From: Chondrus crispus
Taxonomy: Eukaryota > Rhodophyta > Florideophyceae > Gigartinales > Gigartinaceae
Reading direction: 5' to 3'
Assembly: GCF_000350225.1 (NCBI RefSeq)
Contig: NW_005179064.1
Span: forward strand, 1 to 64,000
Length of the DNA stretch: 64,000 bases
The position numbers and the translations under genes were made by a program. Below the pieces are notes generated by a model. It made no database searches, was not told the DNA's origin, and saw only the letters and a program-made list of their open reading frames with translations. Positions 55,081-64,000 of this stretch are shown here, piece after piece (position 1 is the first letter of the stretch; each line of letters begins with the position of its first letter).

Positions 55081-55836
55081 ATGCTCCAACTACGAGTTTG
55101 CCTCGCCGCGACGGAGACTTCACTCCCCGTCGCTGTACCCGACGCCGCCACTGTCGCCGACTTACGCGCCGCTATTTTTGCCGCCGCGCCCGCGCGGCTA
55201 GACCCAGCGAAGCACCGTCTGCGTCTCATCGCCGCGGGGAAGCTGTTACATCCCGCGGCGACGCTGGCGAGTGCCTCCGTGCATGACGGCGACTTCATCC
55301 ACTGCGCCGTGTCGGAACTGGACGCCGCGCACGCCCCCGACCCCAAGACTGACCATGCCGACGCCGCGTCGCAGCACGGACCGCGCCCGATTCTCGTCAC
55401 CGAGGACGCCACAGGCGAGACTCGCATCCTGCTACCGGCCGCCACGCAGACTATTGCCACCCTGCGCGCTGCGGGGCTGTCGGACGAGCAAATCATCGCC
55501 GTGCGCTTTTCCTTCTTGCTTGACGAGGAGGAGGAGGCCGGCGGGGAGCCCCTGCGGCTCGACTTGGACGAGCTTGAGGCGAATGAGCGCCTCGCCCTTG
55601 CGGCGCAGAATCCGGGTGGGGTGCAGATGGAAATGCCGGAAGCGGAAGATGGCGCGTGGACAGACTATTTGTTCGGGTTCACGTTAGGGGCTCTGTTGGG
55701 ACTAATCATGCTCATTTTGTCGCTCGATCGCAGCATTGCGCTGAGCAGGAGATGGAAGAGGGGGATTGCTATGGGGGCATTGTTGAACGTTGTGTTTGGA
55801 GTGGCGCTGCTGGTTAACGACGGTAGCCCACGGTGA
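55081..55836 (+). CDS. Ubiquitin-like domain membrane protein
   Basis: 251 aa. Residues 1-80 have the spacing of a ubiquitin-like fold (LQLRVCLAATETSLPV, a helix with TVADLRAAIFAA, LRLIAAGKLLHPAATL, VHDGDFIHCAV; compare LIFAGKQLEDGRTL in ubiquitin), without a C-terminal GG for conjugation. An acidic linker follows, then two membrane segments at about 196-215 and 228-245. The layout is like the DSC3/TMUB group (ubiquitin-like domain fused to C-terminal membrane helices, in ER- or Golgi-associated ubiquitin ligase complexes). The role is inferred from architecture only. The gene begins about 150 bp after the FGGY kinase stop, on the same strand, and is intronless. Confidence 0.75.
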   Translation: MLQLRVCLAATETSLPVAVPDAATVADLRAAIFAAAPARLDPAKHRLRLIAAGKLLHPAATLASASVHDGDFIHCAVSELDAAHAPDPKTDHADAASQHGPRPILVTEDATGETRILLPAATQTIATLRAAGLSDEQIIAVRFSFLLDEEEEAGGEPLRLDLDELEANERLALAAQNPGGVQMEMPEAEDGAWTDYLFGFTLGALLGLIMLILSLDRSIALSRRWKRGIAMGALLNVVFGVALLVNDGSPR

Positions 55837-56368
55837 GCGGGCGGGCGGTCGGGGAAGAGATTGCGCCGCACCTCGACACGTCACTGCGTTTCTTGCTTTT
55901 ACCGTTTTTGCTAATCCTCTCCCATTTTCGTCCTTCCGTAGCTATTGGCTGCTACTCTCCACGTCGGTGAGTGAAACCTGGATTGGTGTTTTACGACGCA
56001 GAGTTCTACTGTATTATTCGCTAACTTGTCCGTCAAGAAAAGATAGAACAGGAGACGCTTTTGCTTCTTTCTGTTTCGAATACAGCATTATGCAAGTGAT
56101 AAGCATCACTTCAACTGAAACTTACACAGGCAAACAGAAATCCACTCTTCAGCAGTCTTACCTTCTACCTGTCGAACGCTATTTTGATTTCACGCGTAGT
56201 GTTCGTTCGTGATAATAAATTAAACCTGGAATCCCGAAGTTTTAATTGCTGCGCCTGAATCCTGAAGACGACAGAGGCGCAACAAATACCAACGCATTGG
56301 CAAGACTGAGTTGCTAGCCGTACGAAGCCCTTTCTACTGCCTGACCCACAAGGCTCTCTCTTTGCATC
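55837..56368. other. Intergenic between convergent genes
   Basis: 3' ends of the ubiquitin-like membrane protein gene (plus) and UROD (minus) face each other here. An AATAAA-like stretch lies at about 56213 on the plus strand. No gene was recognised. Confidence 0.6.
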
Positions 56369-57574
56369 CTATGCAACGACTTCCGCAGCAGCCATGTTTC
56401 TAGCAGCGTCACAAAACACACCGACAGCGTCCTCCGGCGTCTCCTTGATGACCCCGTGGCCCAAGTTCAAAATAAGCGGCCCATCGGCTTGCGAAACCGT
56501 GTCGCGCACGGCTTTTCGAATCGCGTCCTCGCTCCCCGTCGCCAAAATGCTAGGATCCACATTGCCCTGTAATACGACGTCCTTACCCAGTCTCCTCCGC
56601 GCGTCACTCATGCTCACCGACCAGTCAATACCGACAACATCTACGACATGCCCGAGTTGATCCTGGATCATCTCCAGCTTCCCGCCAGCACCGTTGGCAA
56701 AGAAAATGAGTGGGATCTTCGGACATTGCGCCTTGAAGGACTCTGCAGCCTTACGGGCAGCGGGGAGAGCGTAGGTGGAGTACTGATCAGGGCTGAGATG
56801 GTGTGCCCACGAGTCGAAAAACTGTATCACCTGGGCGCCTTGACGCACCTGGAAGACGGCATAATCGGCTACGACGGAGCCTAGCTTATCAAGGACGGTA
56901 GACAAGACTTGCTCTTCTTCTGTGGAAGAATACATGAGCCGCTTGGTGGCGACGATGTTCTTGGCAGCGGCTCCCTCGATGGCGTAGGCTGCCAACGTAA
57001 ACGGGGCTCCAACAAATCCAACAAGGGCAGCTGGTTCTGACGCAAGCTCGTCCCGTAATCTTTTCAGAAGCTCGGCAACGAAAGGGAGGGAGGACGCGGG
57101 ATCGAAAGAGGCGGAGGCGAAGCGACGCGCTTGGTCTATGGTGCGAATCGGGTCGGGGATTCGGGGACCTTTGCCGGACACAATGTCAAAATCGATGCCG
57201 AGAGCTGGAAGAGGGGTGAGGATGTCGGAAAACATGATTACGGCGTCGGTAGCGAACGCGCGATACGGCTGCATGGATAGCTCAAACGCAATGTCGGGGG
57301 TCTCAGAGCGATGGCGAAACGGGTGATGGTCGGAGAAGGCACGGAAATCAGCCATATAGCGGCCGGCCTGACGCATGAGCCACACTGGGGGACGGGGGAC
57401 TGGTTCGCCACGAGCGGCGCGGACAAGAAGTGGCGTAGCACCATTGCTGGAAGACGCGGTTGTGCCAGCCGTAGCCACGGGACATTGCCGAGCGAGACGT
57501 CGATGCGTACATGCGGCGGAAGGGCGGGATTGGGAAAGCGGGAGAGCGGCAACAAAAGCAGGAAGCGGAGGCAT
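56369..57574 (-). CDS. hemE: Uroporphyrinogen decarboxylase, plastid-type
   Basis: Converts uroporphyrinogen III to coproporphyrinogen III in heme and chlorophyll/bilin synthesis, in plastids of algae. 401 aa from ATG 57574 (an ATG at 57685 would add 37 low-complexity residues and overlap the divergent kinase gene). Residues 1 to about 40 are Ala/Ser/Arg-rich, a likely plastid transit peptide. Family motifs: PVWLMRQAGRYM (Arg68 and Arg72 for substrate carboxylates), MFSDIL with the catalytic Asp117, GFVGAPFTLA (186-195), QFFDSWAHHL (251-260), GIDWSVSM (315-322), LQGNVDP (335-341) and NLGHGV (370-375). All expected active-site residues are present. Intronless. Confidence 0.97.
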   Translation of the reverse strand: MPPLPAFVAALPLSQSRPSAACTHRRLARQCPVATAGTTASSSNGATPLLVRAARGEPVPRPPVWLMRQAGRYMADFRAFSDHHPFRHRSETPDIAFELSMQPYRAFATDAVIMFSDILTPLPALGIDFDIVSGKGPRIPDPIRTIDQARRFASASFDPASSLPFVAELLKRLRDELASEPAALVGFVGAPFTLAAYAIEGAAAKNIVATKRLMYSSTEEEQVLSTVLDKLGSVVADYAVFQVRQGAQVIQFFDSWAHHLSPDQYSTYALPAARKAAESFKAQCPKIPLIFFANGAGGKLEMIQDQLGHVVDVVGIDWSVSMSDARRRLGKDVVLQGNVDPSILATGSEDAIRKAVRDTVSQADGPLILNLGHGVIKETPEDAVGVFCDAARNMAAAEVVA

Positions 57575-57683
57575 GGTGAGGGGGAGGGAGAGGCTGCCGT
57601 GTGTTGGAGACGGGAATGGTGGGAGGGGTAGGTGCACGCGGGGAGATGAAGACGCGTGTCTGGGAGGTTCGAGCAAAGGAATC
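57575..57683. promoter_or_regulatory. Shared upstream region of UROD and the EF-hand kinase
   Basis: 109 bp separate the preferred start codons of two divergent genes, so both promoters must lie here or within the neighbouring coding regions. No TATA box was recognised. Confidence 0.5.
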
Positions 57684-60308
57684 ATGAAAATGGGAAAATT
57701 CTTTCATTTTGGTCGGCATTCAGCGCACTCTTCCAACGTCCAAAAAGAGGTTGCCCTCTTGCGTCACCGAAGTCCTTCTACCTTCGCGAGGCGCCAGCCG
57801 CGCCCCTGCCTTCGTATGGTTTTCCGTCTCCCCGGGCGCCCGCCCTCCTCGCAACGCGCAGCAGAGTCCCAACCCGTCATATCAGACACCACGCACTTGG
57901 TCTCCTCGTCTCGCCCGGCCCGTTCGGCCGACTTCGACCGCGCCCACCTCAGATGGTCACGCCTCGCCCAGCAACCCCGCGCAGGCCTCGGCCTCGCGCT
58001 TGCTGAAGGAAGTACAGCCGCCCCTCCGCATGGAAGCACCTCTTCCACAGGGATCTTCGCCGTCAAGCAAGATGACAAGGACTATGATCATCAGCAACAT
58101 CATGATTGTAGTGCACAGGTTCCCCAGTGTTGGGTTCGCACGACGAGCACGTTTACAAACTCTGATAGTGCTGGCAGCATCCAAAGCGGAAATCCAAGCC
58201 CTCCTTTTCCTACCCTTCCCAGCGGCAAACCGGTTTCAACAGCATCCACACCACTCGGGGGCCCAGTTCCTTTCCAATCTCCGCCGAGTCCGGCGCAGAG
58301 CCGACCTTCCCTGAGTGATTATGGAAGCAGTCCGAACACCAGACTGAGCTCGCATCGCTGGGACTACACTGAGTTGACCGCTCTCAAGCAACGCTTCAAC
58401 TTGCTCGATGCCGAGGGCAAGGGTTGGTTATCGCGCGCACAGTTTTTCGACCTTTTTTCGTCTATAGTCGATGATACTGTCGATGATAGTACCGACCATT
58501 CCTCGCTATTCAACTTTGCCTACTCTCTTTTCTACTCGTCTGGCGAGATGCTCAATCTTAAGGAGTTTGTTGCCGGCATGACTATTCTCAGCAAGGGGAG
58601 CGAGGAGGAGCGCTTGAGATATCTCTTCCTTATGTATGACGCTGACGGTTCAGGCTACCTAAATCGTGAGGAGATTAGACAAGTTTTTCGCATCATGAGC
58701 AGCTTTGCAAAGAGCCAAGATTTCAAGGCTTCCGACTCTATGGAGGGGAAATCCCTCGCCCGTCTACGACGTGGTAACAAAGAGATTGTTGAGGAAATGG
58801 CTAATAAAGCCCTTGCTCAACACGATCAAGACGGTGATGGCCAAATCGGGTTTACAGACTTTTCAAAGTGGTGCTCGCAAGATCCTGTTGTGAAGACATG
58901 GCTTGACATGCTTTGCCATGGAACAGCTCGTGGTGTTGCTCGATTACGGAACGAGCGTGAGCAGGCTCTTCTCGCTCAAGAACTAAGCCTTTTGGGATTT
59001 GCTGACAAGGCCTTTTGGAGAGACAGCTTCGCTCTCAACGCTTCTTCGCAAGCTAGTTCTTCAGTTCTACCTCCGACCATCTCCAGTGACCTCTTCAATA
59101 TCCCGAGCAGCAGCGCGAAGTCGGACAATGAATCCGGAGAGATCGATTCCGTGCCGTCCAATAATCTCAATATCTCGCAGTCGTCCGAGGACAGTGACAC
59201 GTCGTCTTCTTGCGACGGCTCATCTATACGAACACCAAGACACAGTCGCTCACTGACGCTCAACGCGATTGGAACTTTTGAAATTGACTTTCGTCATCTA
59301 GATTTTGAGAAGGAAATCGGCAGTGGCTCGTTTGCGACGGTTTGGAAATGCAGATGGCTAGATTCTCCAGTTGCTGTTAAGGTTTTCCGGTGGGGTCCAA
59401 AGCTGCTGTTGGATTCTTCGGGTAAGCCGGTAGATATGAAGGAAATCGCCGGTGATTCTAGTGTAGATAGGATGTCCCGTTATCAGGTAGATGGCGAGAG
59501 TTTTGAACCGGAGTTTGACAGTGTGATGGGCCATAGTCAATACCATGAAGGTGAAGATGATGCTATCGCTGAGATGGCAAACCACCGCGCACGTTTTCTA
59601 CAAGAGGTATCTCTTTTGAAATCAATACGGCATCCAAACTTGTTGTTGTACATGGGTGCCTGTGTTGATCCACGGTATCCTCTCTGCATTGTAAGCGAGT
59701 TGATCGAAGGTGGGAGTCTGTTTGACTGTCTACATGGTCCTGAGAAGATTTCCTTGAATCTTAGACAAAAAGTGATGCTCATTCAGAACATTGCACGGGG
59801 TATGTTGTATCTTCATGGGAGAGTTCCAGTGGTACTGCATCGAGATTTGAAGTCTGCAAACATTTTGATATCAATGCAAAATGACGGCAACTACAAGGCA
59901 ACGATTATCGACTTTGGGCTGTCCAAGTTAAACACTACGCAAGCTTCGCTAGTTCCGGGGCAGGAGCGCGGTATGACAGGATCACTGGTGACGATGGCGC
60001 CCGAGGTAATGAACGCACAAAAGTATCAGATGGGGTCGGACGTGTACAGTTTCGCTATTGTGAGCTGGGAAATTTGCTGCGGACGAATACCATTTGGGCG
60101 AATGCCACACGTGACGCAGTTGTTGATGAAGGTGGCTGTGCGCGGAGAACGACCACGGTTTCTGAAAGAGGACAACATTCCCAGTGCAGTGCAGGCACTG
60201 ATACGAGAATGCTGGGACCAGGACGTTTCGAATCGACCCGATTTCCTGGCGATCGCCAATTCTCTAAATCTCATCAAGCGGGACCTCGGCATGAGCGACG
60301 GTGAGTAG
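57684..60308 (+). CDS. EF-hand plus TKL (Raf-like) protein kinase
   Basis: 874 aa from ATG 57684 (MKMGKFFHFGRH); the open frame extends 103 codons upstream into the UROD gene region and is not preferred. Residues 1 to about 210 are Pro/Ser-rich. An EF-hand module follows at about 230-420: loop 1 is degenerate (DAEGKGWLSRAQ, from 242), loop 2 is not recognisable, and loops 3 (DADGSGYLNREE, from 319) and 4 (DQDGDGQIGFTD, from 381) look able to bind calcium. A Ser-rich linker leads to the kinase domain, about 537-870: GSGSFATV (from 546), the VAVK lysine (566), HRDLKSAN (719-726), DFG (743-745), APE (772-774). Active-site residues are intact. There is an unusual insert after VAVKVF (about 570-615). 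LKSAN, MAPE and the overall pattern place it in the TKL group. A calcium-controlled signalling role is inferred. Confidence 0.9.
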   Translation: MKMGKFFHFGRHSAHSSNVQKEVALLRHRSPSTFARRQPRPCLRMVFRLPGRPPSSQRAAESQPVISDTTHLVSSSRPARSADFDRAHLRWSRLAQQPRAGLGLALAEGSTAAPPHGSTSSTGIFAVKQDDKDYDHQQHHDCSAQVPQCWVRTTSTFTNSDSAGSIQSGNPSPPFPTLPSGKPVSTASTPLGGPVPFQSPPSPAQSRPSLSDYGSSPNTRLSSHRWDYTELTALKQRFNLLDAEGKGWLSRAQFFDLFSSIVDDTVDDSTDHSSLFNFAYSLFYSSGEMLNLKEFVAGMTILSKGSEEERLRYLFLMYDADGSGYLNREEIRQVFRIMSSFAKSQDFKASDSMEGKSLARLRRGNKEIVEEMANKALAQHDQDGDGQIGFTDFSKWCSQDPVVKTWLDMLCHGTARGVARLRNEREQALLAQELSLLGFADKAFWRDSFALNASSQASSSVLPPTISSDLFNIPSSSAKSDNESGEIDSVPSNNLNISQSSEDSDTSSSCDGSSIRTPRHSRSLTLNAIGTFEIDFRHLDFEKEIGSGSFATVWKCRWLDSPVAVKVFRWGPKLLLDSSGKPVDMKEIAGDSSVDRMSRYQVDGESFEPEFDSVMGHSQYHEGEDDAIAEMANHRARFLQEVSLLKSIRHPNLLLYMGACVDPRYPLCIVSELIEGGSLFDCLHGPEKISLNLRQKVMLIQNIARGMLYLHGRVPVVLHRDLKSANILISMQNDGNYKATIIDFGLSKLNTTQASLVPGQERGMTGSLVTMAPEVMNAQKYQMGSDVYSFAIVSWEICCGRIPFGRMPHVTQLLMKVAVRGERPRFLKEDNIPSAVQALIRECWDQDVSNRPDFLAIANSLNLIKRDLGMSDGE

Positions 60309-61103
60309 GTGTGAACAAGTGTTAGGATTGGAAAATAGGCCTCCAGAATGATAGCTGCGTTAGATGGAACTGCGGTCGGGTTTGGTGATGTCCAGTAGCG
60401 AGATGGTACTGCTTGCTTAATTTGTATAGGTAGAAACGCAAGCACCATGGGAAGGTATGTATTGTATTGTTATGCAGTGTTAATGGTGAAGGGATCAGTG
60501 CAAATATGCAATGTTGACTTCGCATGTGATCCTTGTAATCATCGTCGAAATTGATTATGATCAGACAACGCGAAGAGTCGTTTAAGGAGAAACGGATGTC
60601 AGTATTTTTAGTTTCTTATCGTTTTTTATCTGCTGTGCTACACGTACGATACGGGTAGCGTGCGGTTTAGTGTGCCTCTCCAATCGAACAGCTGGAGGCA
60701 GCGAGATACGGAGGCTGATGAGCGGGCCGAGTAGCAGATTAGGTGCTCTTTAGATCGACTGGTGCTTGAGCATTCCACAAGCCACATAACACAGTAAATG
60801 GCAGGCAAATAAGTACAAGGCTTGATTGAGTCGTGTGGAGTATTTCGTAGAGCATAATTGCAAGATTCACGTGTAGCAACCCCTCGCCTTTTGCTACTCA
60901 GGCTGGCAGAAGTGCCACAAAAATAGAATGGGGCTCGCAGTTTCATAGACTCCACAGACCTCTTGGCATGAAGGTGTGACGAACATAAAGCGGCGTAGAA
61001 CAGAAGCGAATTGCTAGGAGCATGAGCGTGGCATGCACTAGATGCACTGTAAACAACGAGCACTGTGAATAGTGCCCCTTCGCAGGATGTCGAATTGTAG
61101 CTA
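60309..61103. other. Intergenic, nothing recognised
   Basis: Region between the kinase stop and the pogo-like element. A 141-codon minus-strand frame (60638-61063) is Ser/Cys-rich and unconvincing. Confidence 0.5.
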
Positions 61104-61824
61104 CAGGGGGGTACCCGATTTAGTGCCTCTATATATAGTGTATGTCCCGGTTTAGTGCTACTCTAACGGCTCTACACCAAAAGGTATGATAAACAAGTGC
61201 CCTTGGTCACAAAATACAAGAACGTGTTCCCGAAGGACGCCATGGAATCTGTTTTAAAAGATATGTCGGGCCTATCTCTCCAGGCAAAAAATGCAAATGT
61301 GAGCAATGTTAATGACCAAAGGGATGCTGCTGATATTGCTACGTTAAATGAAAGTAATATTAATGGTTGGGTTATGGTAGAGGATTCAAGTGAAGTCAGA
61401 GAGGCCATGGAAACAGAAGCTCTAGAAGAGGTGGAGAGAATTATGGAGGAAATGGATGGGTCTAGATGTGTTTCATCTGGGCGAACTGAAGCAGAGCATA
61501 CAGATACAGTGATGGAGGAGATTTCTAATGCTAGTCAGGCTCGTTCTCTCTCTTTGATCGAAGCAGCGAATGAGTTCTCAAAATTAGAGGCGGCAGCGGT
61601 AGCTCTCTCGCTACCTGATGCGTCTTCACATTTGCGCAAGGCTAGACGCATCATATTTGAGGCTCTCAAGCCACAGAAGAAGCAGAAACAGACGACCTTG
61701 ACGGGTTTCCTTAGTTAAATACTATATTCAGTCTTCTTGTTAAGTTACCGTTCTTGTGCCAAACCCGATTTAGTGCCTATTTTATCACGCTACACGGGGT
61801 AGCACTAAATAGGGTACCCCCCTG
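61104..61824 (+). mobile_element. Pogo/Tigger-like deletion derivative, 721 bp
   Basis: Flanked by TA (61102-61103 and 61825-61826). Terminal inverted repeats are 23 bp with one mismatch, beginning CAGGGGGGTACCC and continuing ATTTAGTGC. Additional copies of CCCGRTTTAGTGC lie inside at about 61146 and 61764, possible transposase binding sites. TA target and CAG ends fit the Tc1/mariner-pogo group. One short frame remains, ending like a pogo-family transposase, so the catalytic part has been lost. Confidence 0.75.
61242..61718 (+). CDS. Residual C-terminal ORF of a pogo-like transposase
   Basis: 158 codons from ATG 61242; the frame is open further upstream but without an ATG. The product is acidic and helical (EALEEVERIMEEM) with a basic end KPQKKQKQTTLTGFLS. 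A QTTLxxF-type tail is characteristic of pogo/Fot1-type transposase C-termini. No DDE core is present. An intact frame in a short element might mean recent deletion from an active parent or retained function; neither is shown. Confidence 0.5.
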   Translation: MESVLKDMSGLSLQAKNANVSNVNDQRDAADIATLNESNINGWVMVEDSSEVREAMETEALEEVERIMEEMDGSRCVSSGRTEAEHTDTVMEEISNASQARSLSLIEAANEFSKLEAAAVALSLPDASSHLRKARRIIFEALKPQKKQKQTTLTGFLS

Positions 61825-62065
61825 TATCCTGTTCGCGTTGTGAAAGCGGCCGCTGCCATGAATTGAGAGGCATACTCAGCACTACATGTCGAGGCGCACG
61901 GAAAAAAACTGCAAGCGTTGCGTCGTGGGAAGATCTCTCCCCTGAGTAGCAAACAAGAGTGATTTGCGGACCTATTGTACTGTACTGCGCTTCATTTCTG
62001 GGAGGTGTGTTGATAAGATTACGATTGAGAAAACGGCACACTCGCGATGAAACCCACCTCACGGG

Positions 62066-63382
62066 ATGTCCCAGCGGACACCAGACATACAACATACGGC
62101 AGCTGCTGACGGTGAGACCCGGCGTGTAACCTTAACCCCTGTCATAGATGTCTGCATGTGCTCCCATGCCATCAAGTCCTGCGACCGTGTAAAGTTAATT
62201 GCCGACACAGACAAGAAGGACCTCCCGCGCAATTTTGGCGCCAAAAAATTCAAATGCACTGCCAAGCGCCAAAAGCTTGGTCCTAACTCCCTCATTAACC
62301 TCCTCTCGCACCTGTCTACACCGGCGTCTATCCCCGCCACCGCCCCTCCCCCCTTCGTCGTCAAAACGAACCCGCAACTCATGACTACCCCCCTCGCCCG
62401 CTTGGGCACTTTCCTCTTCCCCTCGCAAGGCCGCCGCGTCTCCGCCCCTCCCCCGCAATCCCCGCACGAGCCGTCGAAGCGTCGCTCCGCCATCGCCACG
62501 TGCGACTCGCCCCCGCGATGCAGACGCCGCCTGTCCTTCGCCGACGTCGATGTCGTCATCGAGTACCCACCCTCCCCCGTTGATGTTACCCCCGCACTCA
62601 GGCAACGGGCAAACGCAATCGTCGAGGCCCCGCTGTGTGAGCGAACCCAGAAATGGCTCGAGATCGCTGCTATTGCGAAGCAACCGGCCACACATGATGG
62701 CCTACATGAGGCCGCATTAAGAAGAGCGTTTGAGACTGTCTTTCGGGAAAGCGGCTCCCCAGAGGAGATTCTAGCCGCTGTTAGTGCGTTGGACGCCGTA
62801 GCGGAGGCACCCGTGCCGCTAGCACCTGGCGATGCCAGTGTCGTGCAGAAAGTGCTACAAACTGCCACGGTTCATGTCCAGGACGCGCCTTTAGTGGAGG
62901 CCGTTGCCGCGACTGTGTTGCGAAACGACTGGGGTCGCGTCTTTGCCGCTGCCCTTAGCGACGTATCTTTACCATTAGTGCTCGCTCTGCTATCGAATCT
63001 GGAAGCGCCTGACATGAAGGCGCAGACATGGGAGGCTTCGTTGCAGTTATTGGCGGTGTGCTCGGAGGCATGTCAGCGAGCGTCCCAGCAGGACGACAGT
63101 GTGAAACGGAGTTTGCAACTGACGCAAGCAGAGGCGGGCGTGGTTCTTCGCAGCTTTGAGCGCCTTGCGGATCGCAACGATGCGTGCACGGAGAGTGCGC
63201 TGCGTGCGCTCAGGATACTGCTCGCTGATCGACGGGTAGCAGCCGCGTTTTTGCAAGCCGATGGGAGTGCAGTTTTGTCAGAAGTTTCGTCCATGCATGC
63301 CAACAAGCTAGCAGTTCAACATGCGTGCATCGATGTGCTGGTCGTCTTGTCGGCTCCAAAGGTTTTGCAATATGCGAAGTAG
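62066..63382 (+). CDS. Unknown protein, helical C-terminal half
   Basis: 438 codons from ATG 62066; an in-frame ATG at 62381 (MTTPLARLGTFLF, 333 aa) is an equally good start. After a Pro/Ser/Arg-rich region comes CRRRLSFADVDVVIEYPPSPVDV. The segment RRLSFADV resembles the RVxF-type docking motif by which regulatory subunits bind protein phosphatase 1, often written KVSFAD. From about residue 175 on, the product is Ala/Leu-rich with repeated helix pairs, suggestive of an armadillo- or HEAT-like fold. No family recognised. Intronless. A T15 run follows its stop at 63411-63425. Confidence 0.7.
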   Translation: MSQRTPDIQHTAAADGETRRVTLTPVIDVCMCSHAIKSCDRVKLIADTDKKDLPRNFGAKKFKCTAKRQKLGPNSLINLLSHLSTPASIPATAPPPFVVKTNPQLMTTPLARLGTFLFPSQGRRVSAPPPQSPHEPSKRRSAIATCDSPPRCRRRLSFADVDVVIEYPPSPVDVTPALRQRANAIVEAPLCERTQKWLEIAAIAKQPATHDGLHEAALRRAFETVFRESGSPEEILAAVSALDAVAEAPVPLAPGDASVVQKVLQTATVHVQDAPLVEAVAATVLRNDWGRVFAAALSDVSLPLVLALLSNLEAPDMKAQTWEASLQLLAVCSEACQRASQQDDSVKRSLQLTQAEAGVVLRSFERLADRNDACTESALRALRILLADRRVAAAFLQADGSAVLSEVSSMHANKLAVQHACIDVLVVLSAPKVLQYAK

Positions 63383-63661
63383 TCAGGAGTGGGGAACACG
63401 CATTGCTCAGTTTTTTTTTTTTTTTGCTGAAGCGCTCATGAATGAGATTCAACTAGAAAACGCACGCTTGCGATCTTTGCCTTCAGATTTGCCTCGTGAC
63501 CGATGCGCAAATAGAGATAATAATATCAAGCTTGGAGATACAACTTGGCTACATGGGAAGAAAAATTCTAAGACACCGATATTTCCGTAACGACCTATCA
63601 CTACCTTGAATGACACTTTCGGTGGGTGTCCGGCGCAACGGACGTGCCCTGATCTTCCACG

Positions 63662-64000
63662 CTACTCACTCGGAGCATTCAGCTCAATTCCGAACATGGG
63701 CCCGAAAATGGCCACGAGGCACGCGAAGAGAAAGAAGGCTGAGCCGAACCAGATGATGGTCGAAGCCGTGATGTTGGACATAAACAGGGAGCTGCCCTCG
63801 TCCTCCTCCGGCACGCAATCCCGATTATTATCCAGACAACTCGAAGAAGTCCCGTGCCCCATCTCCGCCTCGTCGTCGTCCTCTCTTCCAACAAGTGTGA
63901 CCACCTTCCTACTGTTGTACAGCATCAAAAACAGGACGGCGCCCGCCTGCAGGTTGACATTAAACGACACAAACCTGGTCAGCACTGCAATAAACCCTTC
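63662..64000 (-). CDS. Membrane protein gene, 3' part, cut by the window edge
   Basis: Open to the right edge on the minus strand, with no ATG inside the window, so only about the last 112 codons are seen. Visible: a partly hydrophobic stretch (NLQAGAVLFLMLYN), an acidic loop with Cys residues (REDDDEAEMG, SSSCLDNNRDC) and a clear C-terminal membrane helix (STIIWFGSAFFLFACLVAIFGPMFG) followed by a short tail. Family not recognised. It converges with the gene at 62066-63382. Confidence 0.6.
   Translation of the reverse strand, partial: EGFIAVLTRFVSFNVNLQAGAVLFLMLYNSRKVVTLVGREDDDEAEMGHGTSSSCLDNNRDCVPEEDEGSSLFMSNITASTIIWFGSAFFLFACLVAIFGPMFGIELNAPSE

Noticed and set aside
57375-57683. 103-codon N-terminal extension of the kinase
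   Set aside because: It runs antisense through the UROD N-terminus and has low-complexity composition; the ATG at 57684 is a better start.
60638-61063. 141-codon minus-strand ORF
   Set aside because: Ser/Cys-rich chance frame without a domain, between a gene and a transposon.

Overview
The window looks like nuclear DNA of a red alga, probably a multicellular florideophyte such as Chondrus; this is an inference, not a database match. The reasons are compact and mostly intronless host genes, plastid-type proteins with N-terminal targeting extensions (UROD, an Era GTPase, an FGGY sugar kinase), GT-AG splicing, and gene islands set in dense LTR-retrotransposon nests.

Layout. 1-4227: end of a Ty1/copia element (Copia A) lying in an older Gypsy-family LTR relic. 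4228-15566: gene-poor DNA with one clear host gene, a four-finger C2H2 zinc-finger protein (11010-11738), plus hairpins and short tandem repeats. 15570-48486: one nested 33-kb transposon stack. 48487-64000: a host gene island with MED17-like (minus), Era-like GTPase (plus), FGGY/xylulokinase-like kinase with one intron (plus), a ubiquitin-like membrane protein (plus), UROD/HemE (minus), an EF-hand plus TKL protein kinase (plus), a pogo-like deletion derivative, a helical-repeat-like protein (plus) and the end of a membrane-protein gene (minus).

The stack resolves by its target-site duplications (TSDs). A roughly 490-bp PIF/Harbinger-like MITE (TAA duplications) was entered by Copia B (GATAG on both sides). 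Copia B was in turn entered by a Tc1-like transposon in its 5' LTR (TA), a chromodomain Gypsy element in its gag region (AGAAG/GGAAG), and a 14.6-kb DNA transposon, here called D, between gag and protease (TGCAC). D itself carries a 1.66-kb shorter relative, D2, inside its transposase gene (CCTGT). Subtracting the insertions leaves Copia B at about 5.3 kb, a normal length for the family, which supports the reconstruction.

The most novel items are element D/D2 (termini TGTAGYATAA with a hairpin behind each, 5-bp TSDs, a transposase with CMC-like features, and a tRNA-like motif about 110 bp from one end of both copies), the two long antisense frames in the Gypsy element, the Tc1 element with IR/DR-type ends, and the unusual number of near-perfect short-loop palindromes in the repeat-rich part.

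The host genes do not form one pathway. Several are closely packed, and UROD/kinase and MED17/Era start divergently from short shared upstream regions.
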